Translations under genes and position numbers: made by a program
In this document: positions 1 through 5,493 of the stretch, one piece after another
Numbering within the stretch: position 1 is the first letter of the stretch
Layout of the letters: every line of letters begins with the position of its first letter
Notes under the pieces: generated by a model
The model's database searches: none
Told to the model about the DNA's origin: nothing
The model's input: the letters and a program-made list of their open reading frames with translations, nothing else
Assembly (NCBI GenBank): GCA_016780605.1
Contig: JADHLS010000401.1
Coordinates: 1-5,725, forward strand
Origin: Reyranella sp.
GTDB lineage: Bacteria; Pseudomonadota; Alphaproteobacteria; Reyranellales; Reyranellaceae
Length of the DNA: 5,725 nt
Reading direction: 5' to 3'

Positions 1-99
1 CTGGCTCGCCTGGACGCCCGTCACTTTCTGGGTCGTCGACGCGGTGTTGCCCGATTGCTCGATGTCTTTGATGCGCAGCCGCCAATCCCTAGGCGGCAC
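1..99 (-). CDS. HepT-like (HEPN/DUF86) toxin N-terminus, partial and apparently chimeric
   Basis: A frame opens with GTG at 99, overlaps the last 11 nt of the nucleotidyltransferase gene, and stays open to the window edge (33 codons). Its first residues, PPRDWRLRIKDI, match the usual start of DUF86/HepT proteins, which are RNase-type HEPN toxins encoded directly beside MNT antitoxins. After about residue 13 the match stops: a HepT helix of the LEAI..I..YT type is expected, but the frame reads SGNTASTTQKVTGVQASQ, and the other two frames do not restore the family sequence. The second part loosely resembles the C-terminal signalling region of methyl-accepting chemotaxis proteins, which is a weak guess. 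The RNase motif (R-x4-6-H) would lie outside the window, so its presence cannot be checked. The start assignment is fairly secure; a functional toxin is doubtful. It could also be a divergent HepT that I fail to recognise past the first helix. Confidence 0.45.
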   Translation of the reverse strand, partial: MPPRDWRLRIKDIEQSGNTASTTQKVTGVQASQ

Positions 100-379
100 G
101 AACTGCCTCTTTGAGAATCCGTCGGCGCAACTCCGGACGGATGCCGCCACGCGTCACTAGATCGACGCGGCAGCCAAGAAGCTCTTCGAGCCGCAACTTG
201 ACGCCGGCAAACTCGATGAGGTCTGGCGTGTGATGAAACTCGACCAGCAAGTCGATATCGCTATCGCGACGAGCCCTTCCGCGGGCAACCAAGCCGAAGA
301 GGGACAGTGATTTGACCCCGAGCTTATCCAGCTCGGGCCTCAAAGCTGCCAGCCTTTTAAGCGCGTCGCTGCGTTTCAT
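89..379 (-). CDS. MntA-like minimal nucleotidyltransferase antitoxin, catalytic serine replaced
   Basis: Small nucleotidyltransferase-fold protein of the MntA/MNT type. Active members neutralise a HEPN (HepT) toxin by adding AMP to it. The frame shows the family layout: an N-terminal helix (MKRSDALKRLAAL), the strand LSLFG, then ARGRARRDSDIDLLVEF with the metal-binding DxD (DID), and later the strand CRVDLVT ending near IRPELRRRILKEAV. The usual motif is GS-x10-DxD; here the Ser after Gly is Leu (codon TTG at 290-292, one base from TCG). Starting at 379 fits the family N-terminus. An in-frame ATG at 412 would add MLDGAGAINFT and has a good GGAG six bases upstream, so it is a real alternative. 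The stop lies inside the start of the HepT-like frame, the normal order for these modules. With catalytic Ser lost and the toxin apparently broken, the module is probably decaying; MNT identity itself is clear. Confidence 0.85.
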   Translation of the reverse strand: MKRSDALKRLAALRPELDKLGVKSLSLFGLVARGRARRDSDIDLLVEFHHTPDLIEFAGVKLRLEELLGCRVDLVTRGGIRPELRRRILKEAVRAA

Positions 380-526
380 GGTGAAATTTATCGCACCAGC
401 GCCATCCAGCATCCAGTGCTCCGACAGACACGCTCAGCAGCTGCCTGCAAAAACTCAACTGCGCCTTCATCGAGCGCTTGCGATCGTCCGACGGTATTTG
501 CTGACTAATCGTCCCGGTTCGCGGCA
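380..526. other. Gap between operon end and toxin-antitoxin remnant, no supported gene
   Basis: This stretch separates the binding-protein stop codon from the MNT start. On the minus strand an ATG at 527 (sharing bases with the stop as TGATG) opens a 56-residue frame to 357, but its residues (Trp/Cys/His-rich end) look random and it runs into the MNT gene. A second minus frame, open from 504 to 388 after a TAG, reads ALDEGAVEFLQAAAERV in its middle, which looks more protein-like and might be a leftover tail of a lost gene; it has no start codon. I see no hairpin followed by a T run, so no terminator is called. The MNT promoter may lie here, possibly around the AT-rich GATAAATTT just upstream of 379. 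Confidence 0.3.
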
Positions 527-1249
527 TCACGCCGGTACGTAAGCCCGGAAGGTACGGTCGATCGAGCCGGAACGCTCAAGTTCCGTCAGTGCCGAGCGTA
601 TCCTGTCGACCGGGATCCGTGCCGTGTCCCTGTTGCCGGCGAGCCAGACAGGGACCGTCTGGATCGTCGGCCCGACCCGCACTCCTCCGGGATGGCCGAT
701 GACTTCGAACTGCAAGACGATTTCGGTCGCCGTGCTGTACCAGGCGTCGACCTGCCCCTCGGCAAGCGCCTGCGCGATCTCGCGCGCGCTGCTGAACGGG
801 ATCAGGTTGGCAAATCCCTTGTCGCGAAGAAAGCTTTCCTGGACACCGGCCTTGACCACGCCGACCCGCGCGAGATGGCGAGCGGCGTCGAGGTCGACAG
901 TCGGCTTGCCAGCCACTGTTCCCATCGCCTGCGGTACGTCGACGACCTTGGCGATCCAGGCAAAGGCGCTCTCGCGCTGCGGAGACCGCGCGAGCGGGGC
1001 CATCAGTGCGCCCGGCTGTGCCTGTGTTCGTTGAAGAGCCTCCGCGAAAGGCAGGAAGGTAAAGCGGGCCTCTTGACCGATTGCCCGCAATGCGTCCTGC
1101 ACGATATCGAGGACGATCCCGCGGCGTGGCCCGTCAGCGATCGAAAGCGGGCGTACATCAGCAGTCAGGATCTCCAACGGTTCGGCTGTCCAGCCCGGTC
1201 GTGCGACGGATACAGCGATGCCCGCAAACAAAGCGCGCCTGTTCAACAT
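527..1249 (-). CDS. Periplasmic amino-acid-type solute-binding protein, internal start within the fused frame
   Basis: The distal part of the fused frame reads as a complete 240-residue secreted protein. It opens MLNRRALFAGIAVSVA, with a twin-arginine pair and a hydrophobic stretch, and a plausible cleavage site after GWTA, so it is probably exported by Tat or Sec. The mature part follows the SBP_bac_3 (polar amino-acid binding) pattern: GIVLDIVQDALRAIG near residues 45-59 (one lobe helix), the FLPFAEALQRTQ helix, LARSPQRESAFAWI, then VGVVKAGVQESFL and a QALAEGQVDAW segment. Such proteins deliver a ligand to a membrane transporter; some single-gene relatives act as sensors or are orphans. ATG at 1249 has GGGGAG seven bases upstream, which argues for independent translation. 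A signal peptide in the middle of a cytosolic enzyme would make no sense, so I favour this start as real even if read-through also occurs. The ligand cannot be predicted. Confidence 0.68.
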   Translation of the reverse strand: MLNRRALFAGIAVSVARPGWTAEPLEILTADVRPLSIADGPRRGIVLDIVQDALRAIGQEARFTFLPFAEALQRTQAQPGALMAPLARSPQRESAFAWIAKVVDVPQAMGTVAGKPTVDLDAARHLARVGVVKAGVQESFLRDKGFANLIPFSSAREIAQALAEGQVDAWYSTATEIVLQFEVIGHPGGVRVGPTIQTVPVWLAGNRDTARIPVDRIRSALTELERSGSIDRTFRAYVPA

Positions 1250-2284
1250 GACACGGCTCCCCGTCTTTGCGGCCAAGCGCAGATAATTTTCACCCAGCAC
1301 GCCCACGAGTTCCTTGCGGGCGAAACCCTTTGCCTCGAGCGCGCGCACCAGGTCGCCGAATTGCTCCGGCTGGAAGAAGTCCCAGGGCGGCTCGGGGTAC
1401 CCACGCGGCCAGCGGCCTCGCGCTGCGTGGAAGAACCCGTAGTCGCTGCCTTCCAGGAACATGAAGTCGAGCCCAATGCCGACGCGCTCGGGGCCCGCCA
1501 GCGATGCGATATGGGCCACGTGGGTGGCCATCGCCTCGGGAATATGCGGGCCGCTGGCGCCGAGGAACATGCCGACGCCGTTGACCCCGACATATCCGCC
1601 GCGCGCGGCGCAGGCCTTGATCTGCTCGTCGGTAATATTGCGCTCGTGGTCGAACAAGGCGCGTGCGTTGGAATGAGAGAATATCGGCGGGCGTCGAAGC
1701 GGCGCCTCCATGACGTCGAACGATGTCCACGCTCCGCAATGGCTGAGATCCACGACCATCCCGACCCCGTCCATCCGCGCGATCAGCTGGTGTCCATAGT
1801 GCGTCAGGCCGCCATTACGCGCCTCATGGCATCCATCGGCAAAGGCATTGCCTTCGTTGTAGGCAAGGATTGCGCGGACAATGCCGGCACCCTTGAACGC
1901 CTCGACAAGATCAAGGCTCGATGTAAACGGCGTTGCGGTCTGGAAGTGGAACGACACCGACATCAAGCCGTCGCTCTTGGCCTTGCGGATCGCCGCTTCG
2001 TCTTCGGCGACACGAATCCAGGCGGCGTGTTGTCCCAGTTCGCGGCGCAGGAAACCCAGCCTCGCCATCGCCTCGACCGGTCCCTCGTTGCCGGCAGCAG
2101 CAGTGAGCGAGACATGATCCACGCCGCCTGCCTCCCGGAAACGCCGTAGCTGTGCCGCGAGGTTCGCGCCGGGCGGCAGGAAGTGGTTCGCCCAGGGCAG
2201 CAGGCCGTCGCAGACCAGCGCATCGGCAAGCCATGGCCGCTCCGCACGCCAGGCTGGCAGCAAGCGCGATGCGGGTTCAGTCAT
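527..2284 (-). CDS. M19 (renal dipeptidase family) hydrolase fused in frame to a periplasmic binding protein
   Basis: A single 585-residue frame. Residues 1-345 are a cytoplasmic-looking peptidase M19 domain of usual length: DGLLPW at 26-31, FHFQTATPF at 112-120, DGC.EARNGGLTHYG at 150-164, DLSHCG at 179-184, FSHSNAR at 202-208, ARGGYVGVNG at 227-236, GIGLDF at 269-274, GENYLR at 331-336. M19 enzymes cut dipeptides and related amides with a two-metal site. His182, His204 and Asp273 are present, but the N-terminal HxD pair is missing (DGLLPW instead of DGHxD) and Gln115 stands where the bridging Glu is expected, so the site differs from classical dipeptidases. Residues 346-585 are a separate binding-protein module with its own signal peptide (next entry). 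The ATG overlaps the aminotransferase stop as ATGA, so translation is probably coupled. The fusion may be real, may reflect loss of one G in a GGGG run at the junction, or may be a sequencing artefact; two proteins may be made in any case. Confidence 0.88.
   Translation of the reverse strand: MTEPASRLLPAWRAERPWLADALVCDGLLPWANHFLPPGANLAAQLRRFREAGGVDHVSLTAAAGNEGPVEAMARLGFLRRELGQHAAWIRVAEDEAAIRKAKSDGLMSVSFHFQTATPFTSSLDLVEAFKGAGIVRAILAYNEGNAFADGCHEARNGGLTHYGHQLIARMDGVGMVVDLSHCGAWTSFDVMEAPLRRPPIFSHSNARALFDHERNITDEQIKACAARGGYVGVNGVGMFLGASGPHIPEAMATHVAHIASLAGPERVGIGLDFMFLEGSDYGFFHAARGRWPRGYPEPPWDFFQPEQFGDLVRALEAKGFARKELVGVLGENYLRLAAKTGSRVMLNRRALFAGIAVSVARPGWTAEPLEILTADVRPLSIADGPRRGIVLDIVQDALRAIGQEARFTFLPFAEALQRTQAQPGALMAPLARSPQRESAFAWIAKVVDVPQAMGTVAGKPTVDLDAARHLARVGVVKAGVQESFLRDKGFANLIPFSSAREIAQALAEGQVDAWYSTATEIVLQFEVIGHPGGVRVGPTIQTVPVWLAGNRDTARIPVDRIRSALTELERSGSIDRTFRAYVPA
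1257..1262 (-). promoter_or_regulatory. Internal Shine-Dalgarno site for the binding protein
   Basis: The minus strand reads GGGGAG, then seven bases, then ATG at 1249. It is the strongest ribosome-binding site in the operon and lies in the middle of the fused frame. In the neighbouring register the sequence ATGTTGA gives a TGA at 1243-1245 overlapping the ATG, the usual layout of two coupled genes. Confidence 0.6.
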
Positions 2285-3459
2285 ATGCCGAGCGCCGACC
2301 GCACGCGCGCACCGAGACCGCGCAGCCGATCGACGGGCTCATTGGCGAATACGAAACGGATGTAGTCTGCCCCGTGCGCCACGCCCCACCCGGCCATTCC
2401 CGTTGCGCACACGCCGTGTTCAAGCAATCGATCCGACATCGCCGCACCGTCCAGTCCGTAGTCCGACACACGCAACAGCAGGGACCAGCCGCCAGCAGGC
2501 ATTCCGAACGGCAGGCCGCGCAATTCCTCCGCGACCGTGTCGCGCCGGCGCTGCAACTCCGCGACATAGGCCGGCAGGGTCTCGCGCGAGCGTCCCAACG
2601 CCACCGCCGCCGCCGATTGGGCGATGCCGACCGGCACCACGACATTGGCGAGCGACACTGCAACCAGGTCGGGCATCAGCCACTCGGGCGCCACGGTCCA
2701 GCCCACACGCCAGCCGATCATGCGTAATTCCTTGGAGGCCGCGCCAACGACGATGGTCCGTTCGGCCATACCCGGAAGGCCGGCCGGGTGGATTACCCGC
2801 CGGTCGTCAAACAGAAGACGCTCCATGGCGCTATCCAGAATCAGCAGCAGGTCATGGCGCGCGCAAAGCTCGGCGACCAGCGCCCAATCGTCGGCATCGA
2901 GCATCCCGCCGCTGGGCATCGACGGCGACATCAGCAGCATTGACCGAGTCCGCGGGCCGACAGCGGCGCGCAACGCCTCCCGATCGAGACGCCACTCGGC
3001 GCCGGGGGTGAAACGGAACGGAACCTGTCGCGGAACGCCACCAGCCAAGCGCACCCTGTTCAGCAGCCCGGCATAGGTGGGGTCCGTTACGATCACCTCG
3101 TCCGCAACCTCCACGGTGGCCAGAAGAGCATTCAGGATGCCCGAGAGGCCGCCGGCAGCGATGACGCAGTTGCGCGTGCCGCTATAGGCCACGCCTGACA
3201 ACTCGGAAACGTGTCGTGCGGCAGCGTCCCGCAACTGATCCTGCCCGACAAATGGCAGGTAACTGTTCGCCGAGTCCTCGGCTGCCGCTTCGCGCGTGCG
3301 CGCTACGACCTCGGGATCGGGCGGCACGTCGGTATCGAGGTTCTCAAGTCGGAGGAAGTCGTGCCCGGAGGCGTCGGCAATCGACCCCATCCGATCGACG
3401 CCAATACCGGCAACATGCTGCAGTCGCGCAGGGCGAGGACGAGGACGACCGGGCATCAC
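2281..3459 (-). CDS. Fold-type I PLP-dependent aminotransferase (class I/II), atypical cofactor pocket
   Basis: A 392-residue protein of normal length for class I/II aminotransferases, which move an amino group between an amino compound and a keto acid using pyridoxal phosphate. Visible landmarks: AAGGLSGILNAL at 101-112 (phosphate-binding region), TDPTYAG at 125-131, SPSMPSG at 178-184 in place of NPxNPTG, LILDSAM at 206-212 with the pyridine-binding Asp209, ASKELRMIGWR at 241-251 with Schiff-base Lys243, and YIRFVF at 366-371 with the carboxylate-binding Arg368. Two residues that normally contact the cofactor O3' (Asn of NPTG, Tyr of DxxY) are Met181 and Met212. The start is GTG at 3459 (GTGA overlap with the RidA stop) or ATG at 3456 (TGATG overlap); either gives coupling. 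Its stop overlaps the M19 start. Context suggests deamination of a product released by the M19 enzyme, with RidA dealing with reactive intermediates. The substrate is unknown; a lyase or other fold-I reaction is possible. Confidence 0.88.
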   Translation of the reverse strand: MMPGRPRPRPARLQHVAGIGVDRMGSIADASGHDFLRLENLDTDVPPDPEVVARTREAAAEDSANSYLPFVGQDQLRDAAARHVSELSGVAYSGTRNCVIAAGGLSGILNALLATVEVADEVIVTDPTYAGLLNRVRLAGGVPRQVPFRFTPGAEWRLDREALRAAVGPRTRSMLLMSPSMPSGGMLDADDWALVAELCARHDLLLILDSAMERLLFDDRRVIHPAGLPGMAERTIVVGAASKELRMIGWRVGWTVAPEWLMPDLVAVSLANVVVPVGIAQSAAAVALGRSRETLPAYVAELQRRRDTVAEELRGLPFGMPAGGWSLLLRVSDYGLDGAAMSDRLLEHGVCATGMAGWGVAHGADYIRFVFANEPVDRLRGLGARVRSALGI

Positions 3460-3944
3460 GCCGGCGCCATGGCCAAGGTGAGCTCACCCGCAACCGGAGC
3501 ATTGCGGGCGAGCTCGTGCTGATAGAGAGCCGATCGCGCATGTCGACCGTGGTTCTCCCCGAACACGTCGATCAGCAAGTCGGATGCGCCGTCGAGAACT
3601 TTGGCTGCGTCGCGGAAGCCGGGCCCGGCGTTGACCAAGCCAAGCAGGCGAATGACCCGCGCGATCCGGTCGAGATTTCCGACGACGGCTTTGGCCATGG
3701 CGAGATGATTGATCGCCATCAAGCGGGCAGACTTGTACCCGTCTTCGATCGAGATGTCGGCGCCGACCTTGCCGACGACCGGAGGGAAATCCGCGTCGTC
3801 ATCGCCAGCGGCGGTACCGTACGTCCCGGAAAGGTGGAGAAAACCGCCATGCTCGATCCCGTAGGCAAAATTGCCGATCGCCCATGGGGGTCGAGGCAAG
3901 GCTATGCCCAGTTCTGCTAGACGTTGCTCAACCCGATCACTCAT
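3456..3944 (-). CDS. RidA/YjgF-family protein (enamine/imine deaminase type)
   Basis: First gene of the operon, a 162-residue member of the YjgF/YER057c/UK114 superfamily, longer than E. coli RidA (128) and like the subgroup that begins SDRVEQRLAELGI. Canonical RidA is a trimer that hydrolyses enamine/imine intermediates made by PLP enzymes, which suits its place next to an aminotransferase. Landmarks, counted from the ATG: FLHLSGTYG at 35-43, GKVGADISIEDGYKSARL at 58-75, LDRIARVIRLLGLVN at 91-105, KVLDGASDLLIDVFGE at 115-130, and GRHARSAL at 133-140. Arg137 corresponds to RidA Arg105, which anchors the substrate carboxylate. The C-terminal strand (VAGELTLAM) differs from the usual VEVEAIF. 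The start at 3944 is chosen from the family N-terminus; the frame also reaches a TTG at 3980, but that would add 12 unrelated residues and reach into the palindromes. No clear Shine-Dalgarno is visible for either. Confidence 0.88.
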   Translation of the reverse strand: MSDRVEQRLAELGIALPRPPWAIGNFAYGIEHGGFLHLSGTYGTAAGDDDADFPPVVGKVGADISIEDGYKSARLMAINHLAMAKAVVGNLDRIARVIRLLGLVNAGPGFRDAAKVLDGASDLLIDVFGENHGRHARSALYQHELARNAPVAGELTLAMAPA

Positions 3945-3971
3945 GTGGTTGTGGCCGGCACTTGTGGTTTC

Positions 3972-4008
3972 TTGGGACAACTAATAGATAATAGATTATC
4001 TATAATTT
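3972..4008. promoter_or_regulatory. Divergent promoter region
   Basis: Both flanking genes must be transcribed from this short interval. On the plus strand TTGGGA (3972-3977) and GATTAT (3994-3999), 16 bp apart, form a weak promoter that would start at or next to the regulator's ATG. A perfect TATAAT at 4001-4006 is too close to the ATG to serve an upstream start. On the minus strand TTGTCA (4019-4014) is a -35-like hexamer, but no well-spaced -10 follows. Any promoter here overlaps the palindromes, so bound regulator would block RNA polymerase. Exact starts are uncertain. Confidence 0.4.
3984..4003. promoter_or_regulatory. Overlapping palindromes, probable GntR operator
   Basis: A perfect 9+2+9 inverted repeat, ATAGATAAT-AG-ATTATCTAT, fills this stretch. 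Within it ATAGAT-T-ATCTAT (3991-4003) is a second perfect palindrome using the same right half. AATAGAT is also repeated head to tail at 3983-3989 and 3990-3996. The stretch is strikingly AT-rich in a GC-rich window, lies 5 bp before the regulator's ATG and about 40 bp before the RidA ATG. GntR/FCD proteins bind as dimers to short palindromes in such divergent regions, so control of both transcripts is likely; the binding is inferred. Confidence 0.75.
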
Positions 4009-4665
4009 ATGGCTGACAAGACGCAAGAGTCAATCGACGACGACCGTTCCCTGGCGGGGCAGATCGCGCGCGCGCTCGCCGGCCAGATCGTGTCCGGAGC
4101 GCTGCGTCCGGGGGAACGGTTGCGGCAGGATCAAGTCGCGCTGGCCTTCCGGGCAAGCCATGTGCCCGTGCGCGAGGCGTTCCGCCGCCTTGATGCACAG
4201 GGCCTGGTCGTCACCGAGCCGCGTCGCGGCGTGCGCGTCGCCAGCCTGGCTGCGGCTGATGTGATGGAAGTGGCCGAAATGCGCGCGGCGCTCGAGACGC
4301 TCGCCTTGCGGCACGCCCTGCCAAAGCTGCTGCCTGCCGACATTGCCCGCGCCCGCGAGGCGCTGGAGAGCTGTGTCGGACAGTCCGAGGTGGCGGAGTG
4401 GGAAGCAGCCAATCGCCGCTTTCACGAAGCAATCACCTCGCCGTGTCACTTGCCTCGTCTCATGGCCAGTATCGCGGATTTGCACAAGACGAGCGCCCGC
4501 CATCTGTTTGCAACGTGGCAAACGCTCGGCTGGCAACCCCGATCGGATGACGAGCACCGTGCGATCCTAAGAGCGGTCGAAGCGAAACAAGTCGACCTTG
4601 CCTGCGAACTTCTGGCCGGCCACGTGCTGGAAGCCGGACGTGCCCTGGCAGCCGCCCTCAGATAG
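4009..4665 (+). CDS. GntR-family transcriptional regulator, FadR/FCD subfamily
   Basis: A 218-residue regulator of typical FCD length. Residues about 14-80 are the GntR winged helix: SLAGQIARALAGQIVSG, then LRPGERLRQDQVA, the recognition part ASHVPVREAFRRL at 49-61, and the wing LVVTEPRRGVRVA at 66-78. Residues about 85-215 are the all-helical FCD ligand domain, with the usual metal-site His candidates in NRRFHEAI (His139), DEHRAIL (His183) and LLAGHVLEAG (His205), with Asn135 at the position often Asp/Asn. FCD regulators usually sense small organic acids or amino-acid-like ligands and repress nearby catabolic genes until the ligand binds. It is divergent from the RidA operon, with the palindromes between them. 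No Shine-Dalgarno precedes the ATG, and the AT-rich sequence right before it suggests a leaderless message. The gene ends in TAG facing the ABC genes. Confidence 0.92.
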   Translation: MADKTQESIDDDRSLAGQIARALAGQIVSGALRPGERLRQDQVALAFRASHVPVREAFRRLDAQGLVVTEPRRGVRVASLAAADVMEVAEMRAALETLALRHALPKLLPADIARAREALESCVGQSEVAEWEAANRRFHEAITSPCHLPRLMASIADLHKTSARHLFATWQTLGWQPRSDDEHRAILRAVEAKQVDLACELLAGHVLEAGRALAAALR

Positions 4666-4707
4666 CCAACCGGCTTCACCGATCGCGGACGGAATTGTGT
4701 TCTTGGC
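4666..4707. other. Short convergent gap, no clear terminator
   Basis: Forty-two bases separate the stop codons of the regulator and the ABC ATPase. A small bulged hairpin, TTC-A-CCG-ATCG-CGG-ACG-GAA (4675-4693), is possible, but neither side carries a T run. It may weakly end either transcript; I do not call it a terminator. Confidence 0.3.
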
Positions 4708-5493
4708 CTAACCCGCCGCCACGTCCAGTTCGCCGCTGGAGATGCTGCTGCGGTCGAAGCCGGCGTTGGAGCGCAGGAGCTGGCGCGTGTAGTCGTGCGT
4801 CACCTGGTTGTTCGCCATGGCGGTCGCGCTGGTGATCTCCAGCAACTCGCCGCGGCTCATCACGCCAATACGCTCGCAGAGATGGGCGATGACTGCGAGG
4901 TCGTGGCTGACCATCAGCATGGTCAGTCCATGATCGCGGCGCAGGCGGGAGAGCAGGTTGAGGATCTCCGCCTGCACCGAGACGTCGAGCGCGCTGGTGG
5001 GCTCGTCGAGCAGCAGGATCTGCGGCTCCAGGATCAGGGCGCGGGCGATGGCGACGCGCTGGCGCTGGCCGCCGGAAAGCTGGTGCGGATAGCGATAGCG
5101 ATGCTCCCGGCCCAGGCCGACTTCGGCCAGCGCCCTGGCGATGCGCGCCTCGCCGCGGTCGAGCCGATGGATGGCGATGGGCATGGCGAGGATCTGGTCC
5201 ACCGTCTGGTTCGGGTGCAACGAGCCGTACGGGTCCTGGAACACCATCTGTGCCATCTTGCGCTGCGCCGTCGCGCGGCGTCGGCCGACCCGCACGCCGG
5301 CCAGGGTGATCTCTCCCGCCGCATACGGAATCAGCCCGGCGATGGCGCGCAACACCGTCGACTTTCCCGATCCGGATTCGCCCACCAGCCCGACGGCCTC
5401 GCCTTCGGGGACGGCGAGCGTGAAGTCGCGAACCGCCACCATGGCGCGGGAGCCGCTCCCGTAGGTGATGGTGACGTCGTCGAGCGTGATCAT
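4708..5493 (-). CDS. Dpp/Opp-type ABC transporter ATP-binding subunit (second ATPase)
   Basis: A 261-residue cytoplasmic ATPase of the peptide/nickel transporter group (DppF/OppF/NikE-like). Full motif set: Walker A GESGSGKS at 38-45, Q-loop [11 protein letters not shown] at 84-94, signature [15 protein letters not shown] at 139-153, Walker B ILLLDE at 159-164, D-loop SALD at 167-170 and switch His197 in VSHDLAV. The FQDPYGSL(N/H)P Q-loop and the short HDYTRQLL near 233-240 point to the DppF side of this family. The tail is short: after HDYTRQLL come only about 21 residues (SNAGFDRS...), without the Cys-containing end of the oligopeptide-transporter C-terminal domain. Its ATG overlaps the stop of the upstream ATPase as ATGA, so the two are translated together and probably form a heterodimer. 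Permease and binding-protein genes are expected beyond the right edge. Motifs seem intact. Confidence 0.93.
   Translation of the reverse strand: MITLDDVTITYGSGSRAMVAVRDFTLAVPEGEAVGLVGESGSGKSTVLRAIAGLIPYAAGEITLAGVRVGRRRATAQRKMAQMVFQDPYGSLHPNQTVDQILAMPIAIHRLDRGEARIARALAEVGLGREHRYRYPHQLSGGQRQRVAIARALILEPQILLLDEPTSALDVSVQAEILNLLSRLRRDHGLTMLMVSHDLAVIAHLCERIGVMSRGELLEITSATAMANNQVTHDYTRQLLRSNAGFDRSSISSGELDVAAG

Noticed and set aside
357..527. Minus-strand 56-residue frame starting TGATG right after the binding-protein stop
   Set aside because: No ribosome site, composition looks random, and it runs into the MNT gene in another frame.
692..2149. Long plus-strand open frame (485 codons) opposite the M19 gene
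   Set aside because: It is antisense to a gene with clear family motifs, its protein is rich in Arg/His/Asp with no recognisable domain, and long shadow frames are expected in GC-rich DNA.
523..3464. 13-bp repeat GGCATCACGCCGG at 523-535 and 3452-3464, each over a stop codon of the operon
   Set aside because: Both copies code Pro-Ala-stop in the same register, and a repeat of this length is not unlikely by chance in GC-rich DNA of this size; no flanking similarity.
4675..4693. Possible terminator hairpin between the regulator and the ABC genes
   Set aside because: The stem is bulged and short, and no T run follows on either strand.
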